Positions 1-10,881 of a stretch of 64,000 nt of DNA are shown here, in pieces; the first letter of the stretch is position 1, and every line of letters starts with the position of its first letter. Source of the DNA: Oxyruncus cristatus (taxonomy: Eukaryota > Chordata > Aves > Passeriformes > Cotingidae); assembly GCA_013399855.1 (NCBI GenBank), contig VXAY01002371.1, forward strand, positions 60,783-124,782. The letters run 5' to 3'. The notes beneath the pieces are model-generated. The model was not told the DNA's origin and ran no database searches. It saw only the letters and a list, made by a program, of their open reading frames with translations. Made by a program: the position numbers and the translations under genes.

Positions 1-1511
1 CTAATGGTTGGGAGATTTTGTGTATCCCAAGGCTAGAGATAGCAACTCCAATCTGAATTAACTCATAATTAAGATACTCTGTGCTACTGGAGGGAGTAAA
101 TATGCATGTGTCCATATGGTAAGGCAGGAATATTCAATATCATTCTCCCCTTTCTTTCTCTGTAACTGGTTTCCAGCATTTTTTTTTGGCTGAGGGTCAA
201 ATCTACTTGAGTATGTGTTTTCTGCAGAGTGTGCTCAGGATGGCTGCTAGGTCTGGTTGACTATGGCCAAGAAGATTTTGAATTGAGGAGACTGTCCAAT
301 TTGTGGATTTAAATAAATTTGCTGAGCCTTTGGGATAAAGAACTTTCTCTGGAGTTAAGAAGAAGCAGAACTCCAGGGAACTTATAAATGAAAATACTAA
401 ATAACTTTTTTTTTTTAATGAACTAAGAAAATTTGAGGAGCACCATCAAGACTCTAGAACTCTAGAAGTGACTAGTTGTCACTTCTCATGGACTTGATCC
501 TTTAGCTCTCAATAACATCTAAGTGTTAGGAAAATAAATTCTTGAATTGATGAGTTTTAGGTTCTAGGGCAGTGGGAGCCCCATAAGCACTCAAGAAATG
601 CAAAAAAAAACCCAAAAAAACCCACAAAGTCTCAAGCCCTCACTTTACCCACTCTCAGAACTGTTTTATTAGGTATATAATTTATGACAGCTTTTGAACG
701 ACTGTTCTGCTATAAGTGTAGAATATTATTTCTAAATCTAAAGTGGGTTTGGCATCACACATGTATTGAAGCCTTCTTGCAATTTGGAAGAGGAATAATG
801 AAAGTGACATGAGACAACATAACACAAAGAATAAAGAAACCAATTTCTTAACACTTGTACCTTAAAACAATATTCTGTTTAGGTTCTTTCCTTGTTCTCC
901 TTGTAATACACTTAGAGAGATTAAGACAGAGGAATACCACTCCATTGCATTTCATAGCACCCCGAGAGGAGTGTGCAATCTCTTCTCTTTTCTCACTGCA
1001 AGTGTGTCTATCTCATACTACTACACCATGCCACAGGTACAGTAATTTCACTGAGGTCCTATGTTTCAGTCTCTCTCTCTTTTTATTTTGTGACTTTGTA
1101 CCAGATGTCAGTGGTTACTACCAGAGTCAGACTCAGTTTTCTCAATGGTCTTGCTTTAAATCTTCCTTGTCTAAAACTATATCTATTCTCATCATTGACG
1201 GACTGAAGCTGAGACTTTCCTTGTGGCTTTACAGGTATTCTTCAACCTTTTAAAATCATAGGAGAGTCTTTTAGAAGATGAAATTGCAAACAACTTTATT
1301 TGGAAAATACACAATATAGTCATATACATAAAAGTGTACAAAACCCATTGCATCAGTAGAGTGGTGCATAGTCCCAGTCTTAATAACTTCTTGGTTTACC
1401 GAGGGTTAAAACTCTACCCATAAAACATTCCTTGTGCATCTGCAGCTTTCTCTGTGGAATCTGCTAGGTTCAGTCAGGTTGGCCGGTTGTTTTCTCCTGT
1501 GTGCTTATACC
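1..1511. other. Non-coding, no recognisable gene
   Basis: A+T-rich sequence with short A tracts, one of which (about 600-627) mixes A runs with CCC triplets. An open stretch at 855-1253 (+) has low-complexity composition rich in Ser, Leu and Phe. It has no recognisable domain and no convincing splice or start context. I see no repeat family or RNA gene here. Confidence 0.6.
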
Positions 1512-1601
1512 TCCAGTCCAACACAACCCAGGCGTCCAGAGTTCACTCAGCCTTGATCCAGTCCAACACAGCCCAGGTGTCCAGAGTCCACTCAGCTTTG
1601 A
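1512..1601. repeat. Two-copy tandem duplication, 45-bp unit
   Basis: Two adjacent 45-bp copies start at 1512 and 1557. Each begins TCCAGTCCAACACA and contains CCAGAGT and CACTCAGC. They differ at only a few positions, all of which read as C/T or A/G transitions, for example AACCCAGGCG versus AGCCCAGGTG. This is a small minisatellite or recent local duplication with no gene content. Copy number may vary between individuals. Confidence 0.85.
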
Positions 1602-2337
1602 CACAACCAACTTGGTCTTATTGAATATAGCCATCTCTGCTTAATTTCTCTGTTCTTTCCGAGACTATAAGTACAAGGAAACCGAACCAAAAAAAAAAAT
1701 CTTCTCAAATTTGCCTTCCAGAAACAAGCCTGTAAGTAAGTGGAATTTTTCTACAACAGCAACATAAGTTTATCCAACCTTTAATTTAAAAGGCGCTGTT
1801 GCTGTAAAGTAATTCAAAAGAGTATTTCTCACCAGCACCAGCTATAAAAGAATGTAGTTTTTTAATGAGTTCATGGCAAGTGCTCTGGGCACATAGATAA
1901 TGATTGCATCTCACTGGATAGCTTCCCTCTTTAATTCCTTCTACCCTTAATGATTTTCCCTCCTGTTCCAAGCACAGACACAAAGAGAACAATTCCAAAC
2001 CCACTAGTAAACCAAATGTTCAGATGCAAGTACCCACCATGATTCTCTCCTTCCTCCTTGTAGGCAGGACCAAATTCATCTTTGGTGTAATTTCATCAGG
2101 GTCAATGGAGTTCCACAAGACATTACTTTCAGGTAATTCCCAGTGAACAGCCAAGCAGGAGCTGTTTACACTGATGCTGATTCCCAAAGCTGTCCCAGGT
2201 GTTTTTAGGAGAGAGGCTGGAAAGAAAAGTTTTGATTTTTCAGTATGATGTTTCCGGCAACTATTTCCCTTCTGAATAGAAAATAAAGTATCTTTAAAAT
2301 GTACAAAAAGTGACATAAACTGTATGCAATCTCTTCT

Positions 2338-2362
2338 GGGGGGGGAGGGGGGAGGGGAGGGG
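2338..2362 (+). other. G-quadruplex-type G tract
   Basis: The plus strand reads as G8, A, G6, A, G4, A, G4: four guanine runs separated by single adenines. This satisfies the usual intramolecular G-quadruplex pattern with very short loops, which are the most stable kind. It lies in A+T-rich surroundings with no CpG island and no gene visible nearby. It could simply be a polypurine microsatellite. Confidence 0.8.
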
Positions 2363-3997
2363 CCTTCTGTTACTGTTGGGAAACTGTAAAAGACTGGGAA
2401 TGTGATTGAGTTGATAATGTTATTGAGCTTCTCTGGCAAGGGTACACCTGTCAGTAACTTCTGTTATTATATTTTTATATCCTCTAAAAATAGCTACTTA
2501 CTTGCCTTACGTCTTTTTTCTCAGAAACAGTTTGTGGAACAGCTCCCTTTAAAGAATAATTAATTTTAGCTTATATATTACAGGACTCCTTGAAGTTTCC
2601 CTGAATAGGTTTAGAAGACATCATAAGTCATTCTCTCTCCATTTCCCTTTCTCATAGTTTATTGCATTGCCTATGAAAAGGAAAAAAATCTCCCATTCAG
2701 GTGTGGAACTGAGACTCAGTAACAGAATCTGGGACTGGCACATGAGACAGGAGTTAGCAAAACAAGGCACTGTTGTGTAGGAACAGCCAGCTACCACCTG
2801 GTGGCTTCAAGACCTTTACTAGGGCTTATGGAGGAGATTTGGGATCCCTATGGCCCATTCTGACAAAGTGATAGAGACCACCATCAAAGTCAGAACACAT
2901 ACGAGAACAAACAGGTAGGCATTCAAAAAACAAAATACAGCTTCATGTGTTTTCAAACAGCGACACCAGCCCCCTTCAGGAATGTTCTCTGGAGATTAAT
3001 ATCTGCTAGTGTTTAATGAGCCGAAACACAATGTGGACCATTAACTCCTCCCAGCTGGTTATCAATTCCCCAAGAAATGTCCTACACCTCAGTCATTACT
3101 GTTCAATTACACCCACCTGCTGGGTCCTGCAGCCTTGCTGTGACATCACATTTCTAGCAGTTGTGTTTGGCCAGCTACTAACTGAAAGGCTGCATCCCAG
3201 TTTGAAAGCTAGTGGAGGGAGAAGGACGTGGAGGCTGGTTGATGAGCAGCTGTGGTCGGTCCTGCATACCCTGGCTTTCCATCAGACTGCAGTGTACTGA
3301 CAGTTTAAAGTGGAGAGAAAAAGCAGTAGTCATGCTGCTTCTTGGCTTAGCTGTGGACAGTGATGAAGCCTATGGAAATCAAGAGCTGGCTCCAAGCATC
3401 TGCCCCACAGAACGTGATAACTTGGGTCAGTGATTCCCAAGCAAATGTCTTAAGAAAGCTGACTAGGTGCATTGCATGGGCAAATCTCATTTCTAATTTT
3501 GTTTTTTAAAGCCTCATCTTTCACACTTCCTATGAATAGACTGTAGAAACTCCAGCATGAATCTGCTAGCAAAAGGCTTGCTTTTGATACTGTGAAACTT
3601 TTTTCATAAAGTTAAATAACTGGGTCGTTCTAATGTCAGAATACTATCTATCTATATTATGTGTACATAACAGCTCATTTAGTGTTTAAATGCACAGTCA
3701 ATCAAAGTGGTAAAAGCTGAGATGAATTGTTTTCATAGCATAGAATTGAAACGAGAAGCCTCATTTTTCAGAAGGGAGATTTCCAAATGAATCAATGCTG
3801 TCATCTTTCTGTGAAATGTGTCAATTTTAATAGAACTGTCTCTTCAGTGGAAACATTATTCTGTCAGAAATTTTCCAACCAGTCATATACCCAGCAGCAA
3901 CCAGCAAAAATGGCAGTGCAGGCTTTGAAGGCTGCCCTGCTAGCCCAGGGCAGTCTGGCCAGTGAGCCAGCCAGCAACCTCCTTTGCCTGTGAGGAA

Positions 3998-4012
3998 CTG
4001 CTGCTGCTGCTG
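3998..4012 (+). repeat. (CTG)5 microsatellite
   Basis: Five perfect CTG units lie in a locally G+C-richer patch. No reading frame around it is recognisable as a gene, so this is a plain trinucleotide microsatellite of short length. Confidence 0.85.
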
Positions 4013-4867
4013 CTTTCAGGAGAGGCTACAGGCAGGTCGCCCCTGCCAGCCATGATGGTGGGACCTGCTCCTGTCTCATGGCTGCTTGTAGACTCCTAAG
4101 TTTTCCTCCTTCTCTGCCACCTTGCACCTAAGTATCATCTCTTCTAGTTTCTCATACCAAATTGGAAACATCCCTTTTTCAGTCAAAACGGCAAACTGTG
4201 ACATCCAAGGGATTCACATCCTGTCCAGTTGCTCAAGTCCAAAGGGGCAACTAGGGAGGTGGCTTCCAGTCCCTTGGAATATTTTTATTTGCATTTTCTG
4301 TGAAGGTGAGTTTGCAATATTCTCTTTATTCAATGTATTAAGTGAAATGAGTCAATATTAAATAAACAAATATTTAAATATCTGGGGAAAAATTGCTGAA
4401 GTTTTGAGGATTCACAAGCACAAGGGACACTAAAAATCAAGAGTTTGCAAAGCAGGCTTTTAAGGGGCACACTTAAAAACAAAAATTCTAATAAGGCCGT
4501 GAAATTTTAACTAAATGTCATCCACTGAGAGCTACATGTGCAAGGACAGCAAATAACCACAAAATAATCTCAAAGTATCTAGAACTACATGGTTCAGGAA
4601 ACCAGTTTGGAAAGTTTTATCCTTGTTGCTGGTTATGGATAAAGGCACAGTACTGTATCTTCTACACATATCAAATGCTCATCAGGTAAGCATGTTAGCT
4701 GTATTTAGTCAAAAAAACTGTTCTGCAAGAAGTCTGCTGTACAGGATCTACTTTTGAAAATTAAAAATTAAATAAGGTTTCTTTTCCTCAATATAAAATT
4801 AGATTTTTTTGTTCAGAAGGAATTGTGCCTTGCAAGCTGTAGAAAAAATATAATATGTGTGGGAAAT

Positions 4868-4886
4868 AAAAAAAAAAAAAAAAAAA
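4868..4886 (+). repeat. A19 homopolymer
   Basis: An uninterrupted run of 19 adenines. No retrogene or SINE body could be recognised immediately upstream, so it is annotated only as a homopolymer. Confidence 0.85.
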
Positions 4887-5699
4887 GATTTAATTTAAAA
4901 GCATCATATTAAGAGTAACATCTGTAAAGTGAATTCCAGACAATCTCAAAATAGACTTTTGATGTTCTGTTCTCATCCATTGCATAGTAAGATGCTTTTG
5001 CTACAGCAGAATGCAAATAAAGTAGGTAGTCTGTTTCTCTACAGCAAACCTTATAAATCTCATGCCCACTTGTGCTCCTAATCCTGTATTCAGCTCATAA
5101 AAAAGTAATCCATAAGAATAAAGTAAGCTAGTTAAGTGGTGTGAAAAGTAATCGTGCTGAATGAGAGCCCTGCAGTGTTAGGCAGTCACACAGTTATTGC
5201 CCTCCTGGAGTGGTGCCACAGGCTCTCCCTGTCAGACCTTCATGGCAGTGGCGATGAAGTCAGTGCCTGCACAACTCCTGCCAGGGACAGAGGAAACTGG
5301 GGTTGCATTCAGACAACTTTTTCTTTACACATCTCGGAGGCCACACCTCTGCCTTCCTACTGGAAGTTGCTGTTTCTGGTGGATCTTTCTGCTTTCTCTA
5401 CTGCCCTGAACTGACCTTGTGGTTTTCTCTCCCTCCTTTTGTCCCTGAGGCCAAGCTGAGCTGACTGCTTAGAAGGCAGCAGTGTTGCAAGGACGGAGTG
5501 GAGCTCGGAGCAAGTCTCACCCCTTAGACCTTACCCAGTAGATCTCTGTGTCCTGCATTATGTTCATTATTATTCTGTTAGTAGTTTATGTATTGTAGTT
5601 ACCTCAAAGAGGGTTTATATGAGCTACAAATGCCTCTTAAACAGAAGTAGCTAGGAAATGTTCATTGCCTTCTGAACATCAGGTGCTTTGTAATCTGCT

Positions 5700-5702
<3 letters not shown>

Positions 5703-5726
<24 letters not shown>
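5703..5726 (+). repeat. A24 homopolymer
   Basis: An uninterrupted run of 24 adenines directly downstream of a G+C-richer patch (about 5150-5500). The arrangement resembles the tail of a retrocopy on the plus strand. However, I see no AATAAA-type signal just before it and no flanking target-site duplication, so the simplest label is a homopolymer. Confidence 0.8.
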
Positions 5727-5730
<4 letters not shown>

Positions 5731-6832
5731 CCAGAGCTACAATGCCTAAATCGTGGCTCCTTCAGCAGTGACTTCAGGAAAGCTTTCTTCTATTTGGCTG
5801 TCCATCAGCATTCTCTCCTGTGAAAGATAACCAGAAGCTTCTGCCATCCTTGCACTTGTAATGCATAAATTGAGCTCTACTGCTACACTTTGCAGGCTTT
5901 AGCAGCAAGGTCCCAGAACATCAGCCAAAACAACCCCTCATATATGCTAAAGAGGGTCATGTGGATAAGTCTTTATTTGCTGCACATTAAACTTACCCTG
6001 AAGGACAATGTCCAAGACTTCAAAACATCAGTGAGATGGGGAGGGAGGAACATTAAGACTCCCACATAAAGTCAGTGCCTGCTGGCCAGTTTCGTTACTT
6101 CCATTTTATTCCTTGCCGGTGACCCTTAAATAGAATTTATGGTTGTCGATTTTACACTCACCTTTTCATAAGGTCACAGATGTTTCCGTGCAGAGTGATT
6201 ACTCTCACACAGCCAGAGAAAAAAAATACTCAGAGAAAAAGAGCTTCAGGTAAAAAAAGGAGGATAAAATCTCTTGGGAAAAAATCAAACTTCTCCTATC
6301 TGCTGTAGAAAAGACCCAAAAGGAACTGAGTACGTTTTCAACTTTCCATATATCATGGGTGCACCTTTGTGGTCAGTATTGCCACATCCAACGTTATCCT
6401 TAGTAAGAACATAGCTTCACAGAAAGAATACAAAGTTCATGGAGGAGAAGTTACACTTGCCAGTAAGCTGGCAGAAAATCATCTTCTTTTACCTGTAAAG
6501 ATCACATCTTTTCGTGCCATGGGAAATAATATGCAGTCCCTGAAGTACCAGTGTGAGGCAACACAACATACATGCTGTTCTAGTATTAACTTCGGCAAAA
6601 CTGCAAAAATGGTAGTTATACTTCAACCCGTTATTATAACTCCTTTATGTGTCACTTCAATGGTGGTGTTGTATTGAAGAAGCGTGTTATCACACTGAAT
6701 TGTTTTTATATGTCAGATGGACTGGCGTACCATTGTTGATGCATCATTTCTGTGAATCCTTCTTACTTGGGTCAGTGGTCTGTTTTCTATCTTGAGGTGC
6801 CCTGCATGAAATGCTGGTCCAATATGTGCATG

Positions 6833-7435
6833 CGTGAAGTTCAGCTTGCTGGGTTGGCCCTGGCTGGGTGCCAGGTGCCCACTAAAGCCACTCTATTGCC
6901 CTCTCTCCTCAGCTGGAGAAAACAGAGAAAAAACTATACCAAAACCCTTGTGGGCTGAGGTAAGGACAGGAGAAACCACTCATCAATTACTGCCATGGGC
7001 AAACAGACTTGACTTGGGGGCAAAATTAATTTAATTTGTTACCAATTAAATCAGAGTAGGATAACAAGAAATAAAATTACATCTTAAAAAGACCTTTCTC
7101 TCACCCCTCCCTTCTTCACAGACCCAACTTCATTCCCATTTCTCTCTATTTCCTGTCCCCCTACAGCAGCACAGGGGGATGGGGAACAGGGTTTGCAGTC
7201 ATCTCATCACACATTGTTTCTGCTGCTCCTCCCTCCTCACAGGGAGGACTCCTCGCACTTTTCCCCTGCTCCAGTGTGAGGTCACTCTCACAAGAGACTT
7301 CTCCACAAAATTCTCCAATGTGAGTCCTTACCATAGACTGCAATTCTTCATTAACTGCTCCAGAGTGGGTCTCCTGCAGTCTCTTTCTGAAAAGTCTTGT
7401 CAGAAAACCTGCTCCAGTGTCAGCTCCTTTTTATG
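6833..7435. repeat. Interspersed repeat, avian type, family uncertain
   Basis: This block has the look of a high-copy bird repeat I recognise. It has a segment with CTGGGTGCCAGGTGCCCAC (about 6867-6885), then a GACTTGGGGGCAAAATTAAT segment near 7012, then a pyrimidine-rich stretch (7095-7165). It ends in a degenerate tandem motif. I suspect an LTR-retrotransposon origin but cannot see paired LTRs, a primer-binding site or a coding region, so the class is inference. The copy is diverged, has lost most CpGs and encodes nothing usable. Boundaries are approximate. Confidence 0.55.
7267..7430 (+). repeat. Degenerate ~45-bp tandem motif inside the repeat
   Basis: A recurring TGCTCCAGTG-like word starts at 7267, 7311 (as TTCTCCAATG), 7356 (TGCTCCAGAG) and 7410. 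The spacings are 44, 45 and 54 bp, and each is followed by a GTG/GAG/GTC-rich segment. This is an old tandem array forming the right-hand part of the interspersed repeat at 6833-7435. Confidence 0.7.
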
Positions 7436-7583
7436 ATACCACATCTACAAGGGATCCTAAAACATTCTAAGGATTTAAGAAGATAGTGGATACACTTTAA
7501 AAGATGTCCTCTGTACCTTAGGCAAGGTTACTAAAGTGAAGAATCGAGTCTCCTCAGAAGAAAGTTACACAAAAATTTCAGGC

Positions 7584-7599
7584 TTTTTTTTTTTTTTTT
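7584..7599 (+). repeat. T16 homopolymer
   Basis: A run of 16 thymines, read as A16 on the minus strand. No retrocopy body was recognised on the minus strand next to it. Confidence 0.8.
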
Positions 7600-8712
7600 A
7601 AATAACACAAGAACTTGTAGATCTGAAACACACACTTATGGTAGTAGTTTAAGTGAGGGAAATAGAACCTTTTGGAATTTTTCCACCCTTCTTTCACGAT
7701 CAGCAGAGGGTTGCAAAGTGAAAGGTTGACATATGGGTCGCTTCTGCTAACACACCTGATAGATCTCAAGCAGCTGCCAGACAATTTGTTTCAAGGACAT
7801 AGAAATCATTGACTTACAGTGAGAGACCTCCACATACCTTAATCAGGAGCTCCTCTGCAGAAATGTATACCTATTTGAAAGTGATCTGCTTCACTAACTA
7901 GGGAATATACAGAAGAAAAAAAGCTTTGTATGTCTTTCAGAATAATTTATTAGATATTTATAAGACATTTTAATGTATTTCTTCTATCATACATGGTATT
8001 TGGATCAAAAGTGAAGTGCGTATAAAGTTCACAAACATAATTCCAAATAAATAAGTTTCCTATAGAAATCCATAAGATAGATACTTTTGAGACATAAAAT
8101 TTCCCCTGAATAAACTCTTACTTCCTTCACTGCCTGCTCAGATTGTGGAATTAGTGTGGCATTTGAAGACCTTTATGGCAGCAGTCTCCATATAAGGTTT
8201 GTACTTTGTTCTGTGCTTGCACCTATCATGTGTACAACAGAGAGTTTGTCTGTGGTCCCAAAAGAAACTGGTACTATTTGTGTATAATTCTTCCTGAATG
8301 AGTCTTCTCCATTGGTGTATTTTTTTCTGCCTAAAAAGTCTCTGCCTAACAGTCTCATTTTAAAACCAATGTGATAATGAGAAAGCTAGCTGAGTTATAT
8401 CATGATTCACAGGTAAGAGTTACACTTCAACTCCTGGCCCTTGTTACTGCAGAGGACACAAATTACTTTGAACTTGAGCTTAGGTTTTTAACTGTGAAAG
8501 AACACAGTTAAACAGAAGTCTCTGACAGAAAAAGATAAAACCTTCACTAATATCTGTTAAAAAAAATAATAAAACCTTCCTGAAAATATAAAACATATGG
8601 CATGTAAAAACGAATTCTGAGCAGAATTCTTTCCTCTCTCCAAGAAACAAAATTATTAATGATGAACTAAACTTTTTCTGCTCCTTATTCCACATACACC
8701 TCAGTCTGTAAC

Positions 8713-8769
8713 ACTGCAGTCATTTGCTGTGGAGGTTTTGATGGTGCCGCGGAGAGCAATGACTGCAGT
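8713..8769. repeat. Inverted repeat / hairpin
   Basis: The left arm 8713-8728 (ACTGCAGTCATTTGCT) is the reverse complement of the right arm 8755-8769 (AGCAATGACTGCAGT), apart from one bulged base. The 26-nt loop contains a GCCGCGG word unusual for this A+T-rich area. Transcribed, it would form a stem of about 15 pairs. That is shorter than a typical microRNA precursor stem, so no RNA gene is claimed. Confidence 0.75.
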
Positions 8770-10869
8770 TGACAAATTAGCCATGGAAGAGGCTAACTGC
8801 TGCAATATTCCTGTTTATATCACTTCAACTTACTTGCAGCCCTGAAACTGGGAAAATAGCTAGTCAGTGTAATTTCTTCTGCTTACCTTATTTAACTTAA
8901 ATTACTCCATATTTCATAATGTCTTAAGTTTGGCCTGAATCTCTGAGTCTCTTATGGATGTCCTGTCACCACAGGCACAAAACAGAGCTCCCAAACTCTG
9001 CATGACAAGTGTATTTTTGTTTTTGCAGGAACCACTCCATCTTCCTTGCCATTTTGCTCTTTACAATAATTGACTCCTTGATCCTAAAGAGATCATCAGA
9101 GATCAAGTTTTCTCCTAATTTCCTCTATAATCCTTTGAAAATTTGCTACCCCTCCTCTCCACCCTCACAGATAAATTTCTTATTCCCCTGCTATGACCAG
9201 AAGGTAACTGTAACAATCCTTTTCCTGGCTTGTCAGTACAGTCTTGAGGAGGGTGGAGAGGTTGCATTCACTGGTAGAATGAATCATTAATCTATAAGGA
9301 AATTTCAGCAGCACTACATGCTACTTCAGCTATAATCCACTACAAAACCTTTCTCTGTCTTTCTATGCTGTGAAATACCTGCCTAGAACTTCCACTTGTT
9401 TCTGCTGTTGACCCCTTCCTCAGCTTTGCCAATAATACCAGTTTTCTTGTGTTTTCTTCTTGTGTATGATAAAGCCTCCAAAAATTCCTCTCCTTCAAAA
9501 CCATCTTCATCTTAAAGAAGACAATAAGCATGGGCTTGTTAACGTTCAGGTAGCAGACAAGCTGGAGTTGCTTCATTTCAAGCTAACTAGTATTGAGTCA
9601 TCCGTATCTCTCAGTTCTCTCTCCTTGTTCAGCACATTATTCATTACTAACCTGACACTTAGGTTTTAAATTGCTATATAATCCAACCTTGTAGGATGAA
9701 GCCCACATGCTGGATTAGTTTCTGACAGCTGCCTCAATACAGAAGTAACAGAAATAATATGTTGCTGCTTAAGTTGTGGAGAGTGAGACCTGCACTTGTA
9801 GGACTGTCAGTCTAATTGGCACCTTTGACAGCCAGCATAATTTACATTAAAATAGCTGACACAGAACAAATTTCTGTTTTACATTAAAACATCGAGCAAA
9901 CAGAGGCATTCTAGGAAAGCCACTGATGAAGCAGTTCTTCATGGAGTTTGGCATGTGTAGCGTTACACGGTATGAGCACTGTGTGAATTTGGGAATTGTA
10001 TAGATACTCTTGAGACAGCAGCTCTGCAGTAAGGTATGTTTCTACTTGGAAAGGCAAAGAGAAAAGCAAATTAACAAACTTTACATGGAAGATGTTTGCC
10101 TTTAAAAAAACCCCTCTTTCATAAATGAAAAGGCAGTCTTTCTTCCCTAGCCTAGTGAAGCCTGTAAGACCAATTGGAAATTCAGCAGTCCCTTCCAAAC
10201 AGGGTGCCCTGACCTGGCCCAATACTTTCTGGGGTGGAGGAACTCTCAGTGGAGGTTTCATCTCTCAGCAGCGTTGCTTGTCCCTGAGCACACTGGCAAG
10301 CCATGGCTAAGGTCCCTCAGGAAACCCCATTCTCCCTTCCCTGGGCTCTTCAAGAAGCAACAGGCCTGCCTGAGAAGCTACATTTGGTGCCTGAGATGTT
10401 GTATTTTGTAGTGTGGGCACAGCTTGCCCTGGGTACCACTGCTGAGGGATGCTGGTGCATACCTTCGAACAAAGGTAGACTGGATGGACCAGTACAAGAT
10501 ATACAATGCTTCTGAACTGGCTGTTTTTCCCATTCCCATGAAGTATTGATAGCTTTGGAAACATATTTTAAAAATAAGCTTTTTATGACTGTGAGTGAAC
10601 TCAGCCAGGTGAAAGCTTGCCATTCAAAACCCATTTTGGAACAGCAAAGCATATGCATAGCTATATAAGAAGTGTTTTCCATTAAAAAAAAAAAAAAGCC
10701 CAGGGACTTTCTCTGGAAGTGGTATAATGAAAAATGAGGTCTATAACGTGGGCTTATAAATCAAATATACTATCAGCATTTGTACATTATTTGACAGATG
10801 TGTTGGGTTTTTCTTGTAGCTTGAAAAAAACCACCTTATTTTTGTTCTACTAATCCACTGTTATAATCT

Positions 10870-10881
10870 CACACACACACA
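10870..10881 (+). repeat. (CA)6 microsatellite
   Basis: Six perfect CA units, short and of no apparent functional context. Confidence 0.8.

Larger units (their letters stand above)
1602..6832. other. Non-coding, unique-looking sequence
   Basis: No gene is supported. The stretch is A+T-rich with two patches of higher G+C, near 3900-4080 and 5150-5500. It also contains the G tract at 2338-2362, a (CTG)5 run at 3998-4012, an A19 run at 4868-4886 and an A24 run at 5703-5726. Open frames here (for example 2020-2439 minus and 6369-6677 plus) are short, overlap on both strands, and show no domain or motif I recognise. Confidence 0.5.

Noticed and set aside
855..1253. 132-codon open frame that could be read as a small membrane-like protein
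   Set aside because: Hydrophobic, Ser/Leu/Phe-rich composition is what pyrimidine-rich DNA gives. An overlapping frame (973-1206) is also open, and there is no recognisable domain or gene context.
2020..2439. 139-codon minus-strand open frame
   Set aside because: It passes through the G tract at 2338-2362, which supplies a Pro-rich stretch and removes stops. No domain was recognised.
6833..7435. A complete endogenous retrovirus
   Set aside because: No paired LTRs, primer-binding site, polypurine tract or gag/pol/env-like reading frames were seen. Only an interspersed repeat of uncertain class can be supported.
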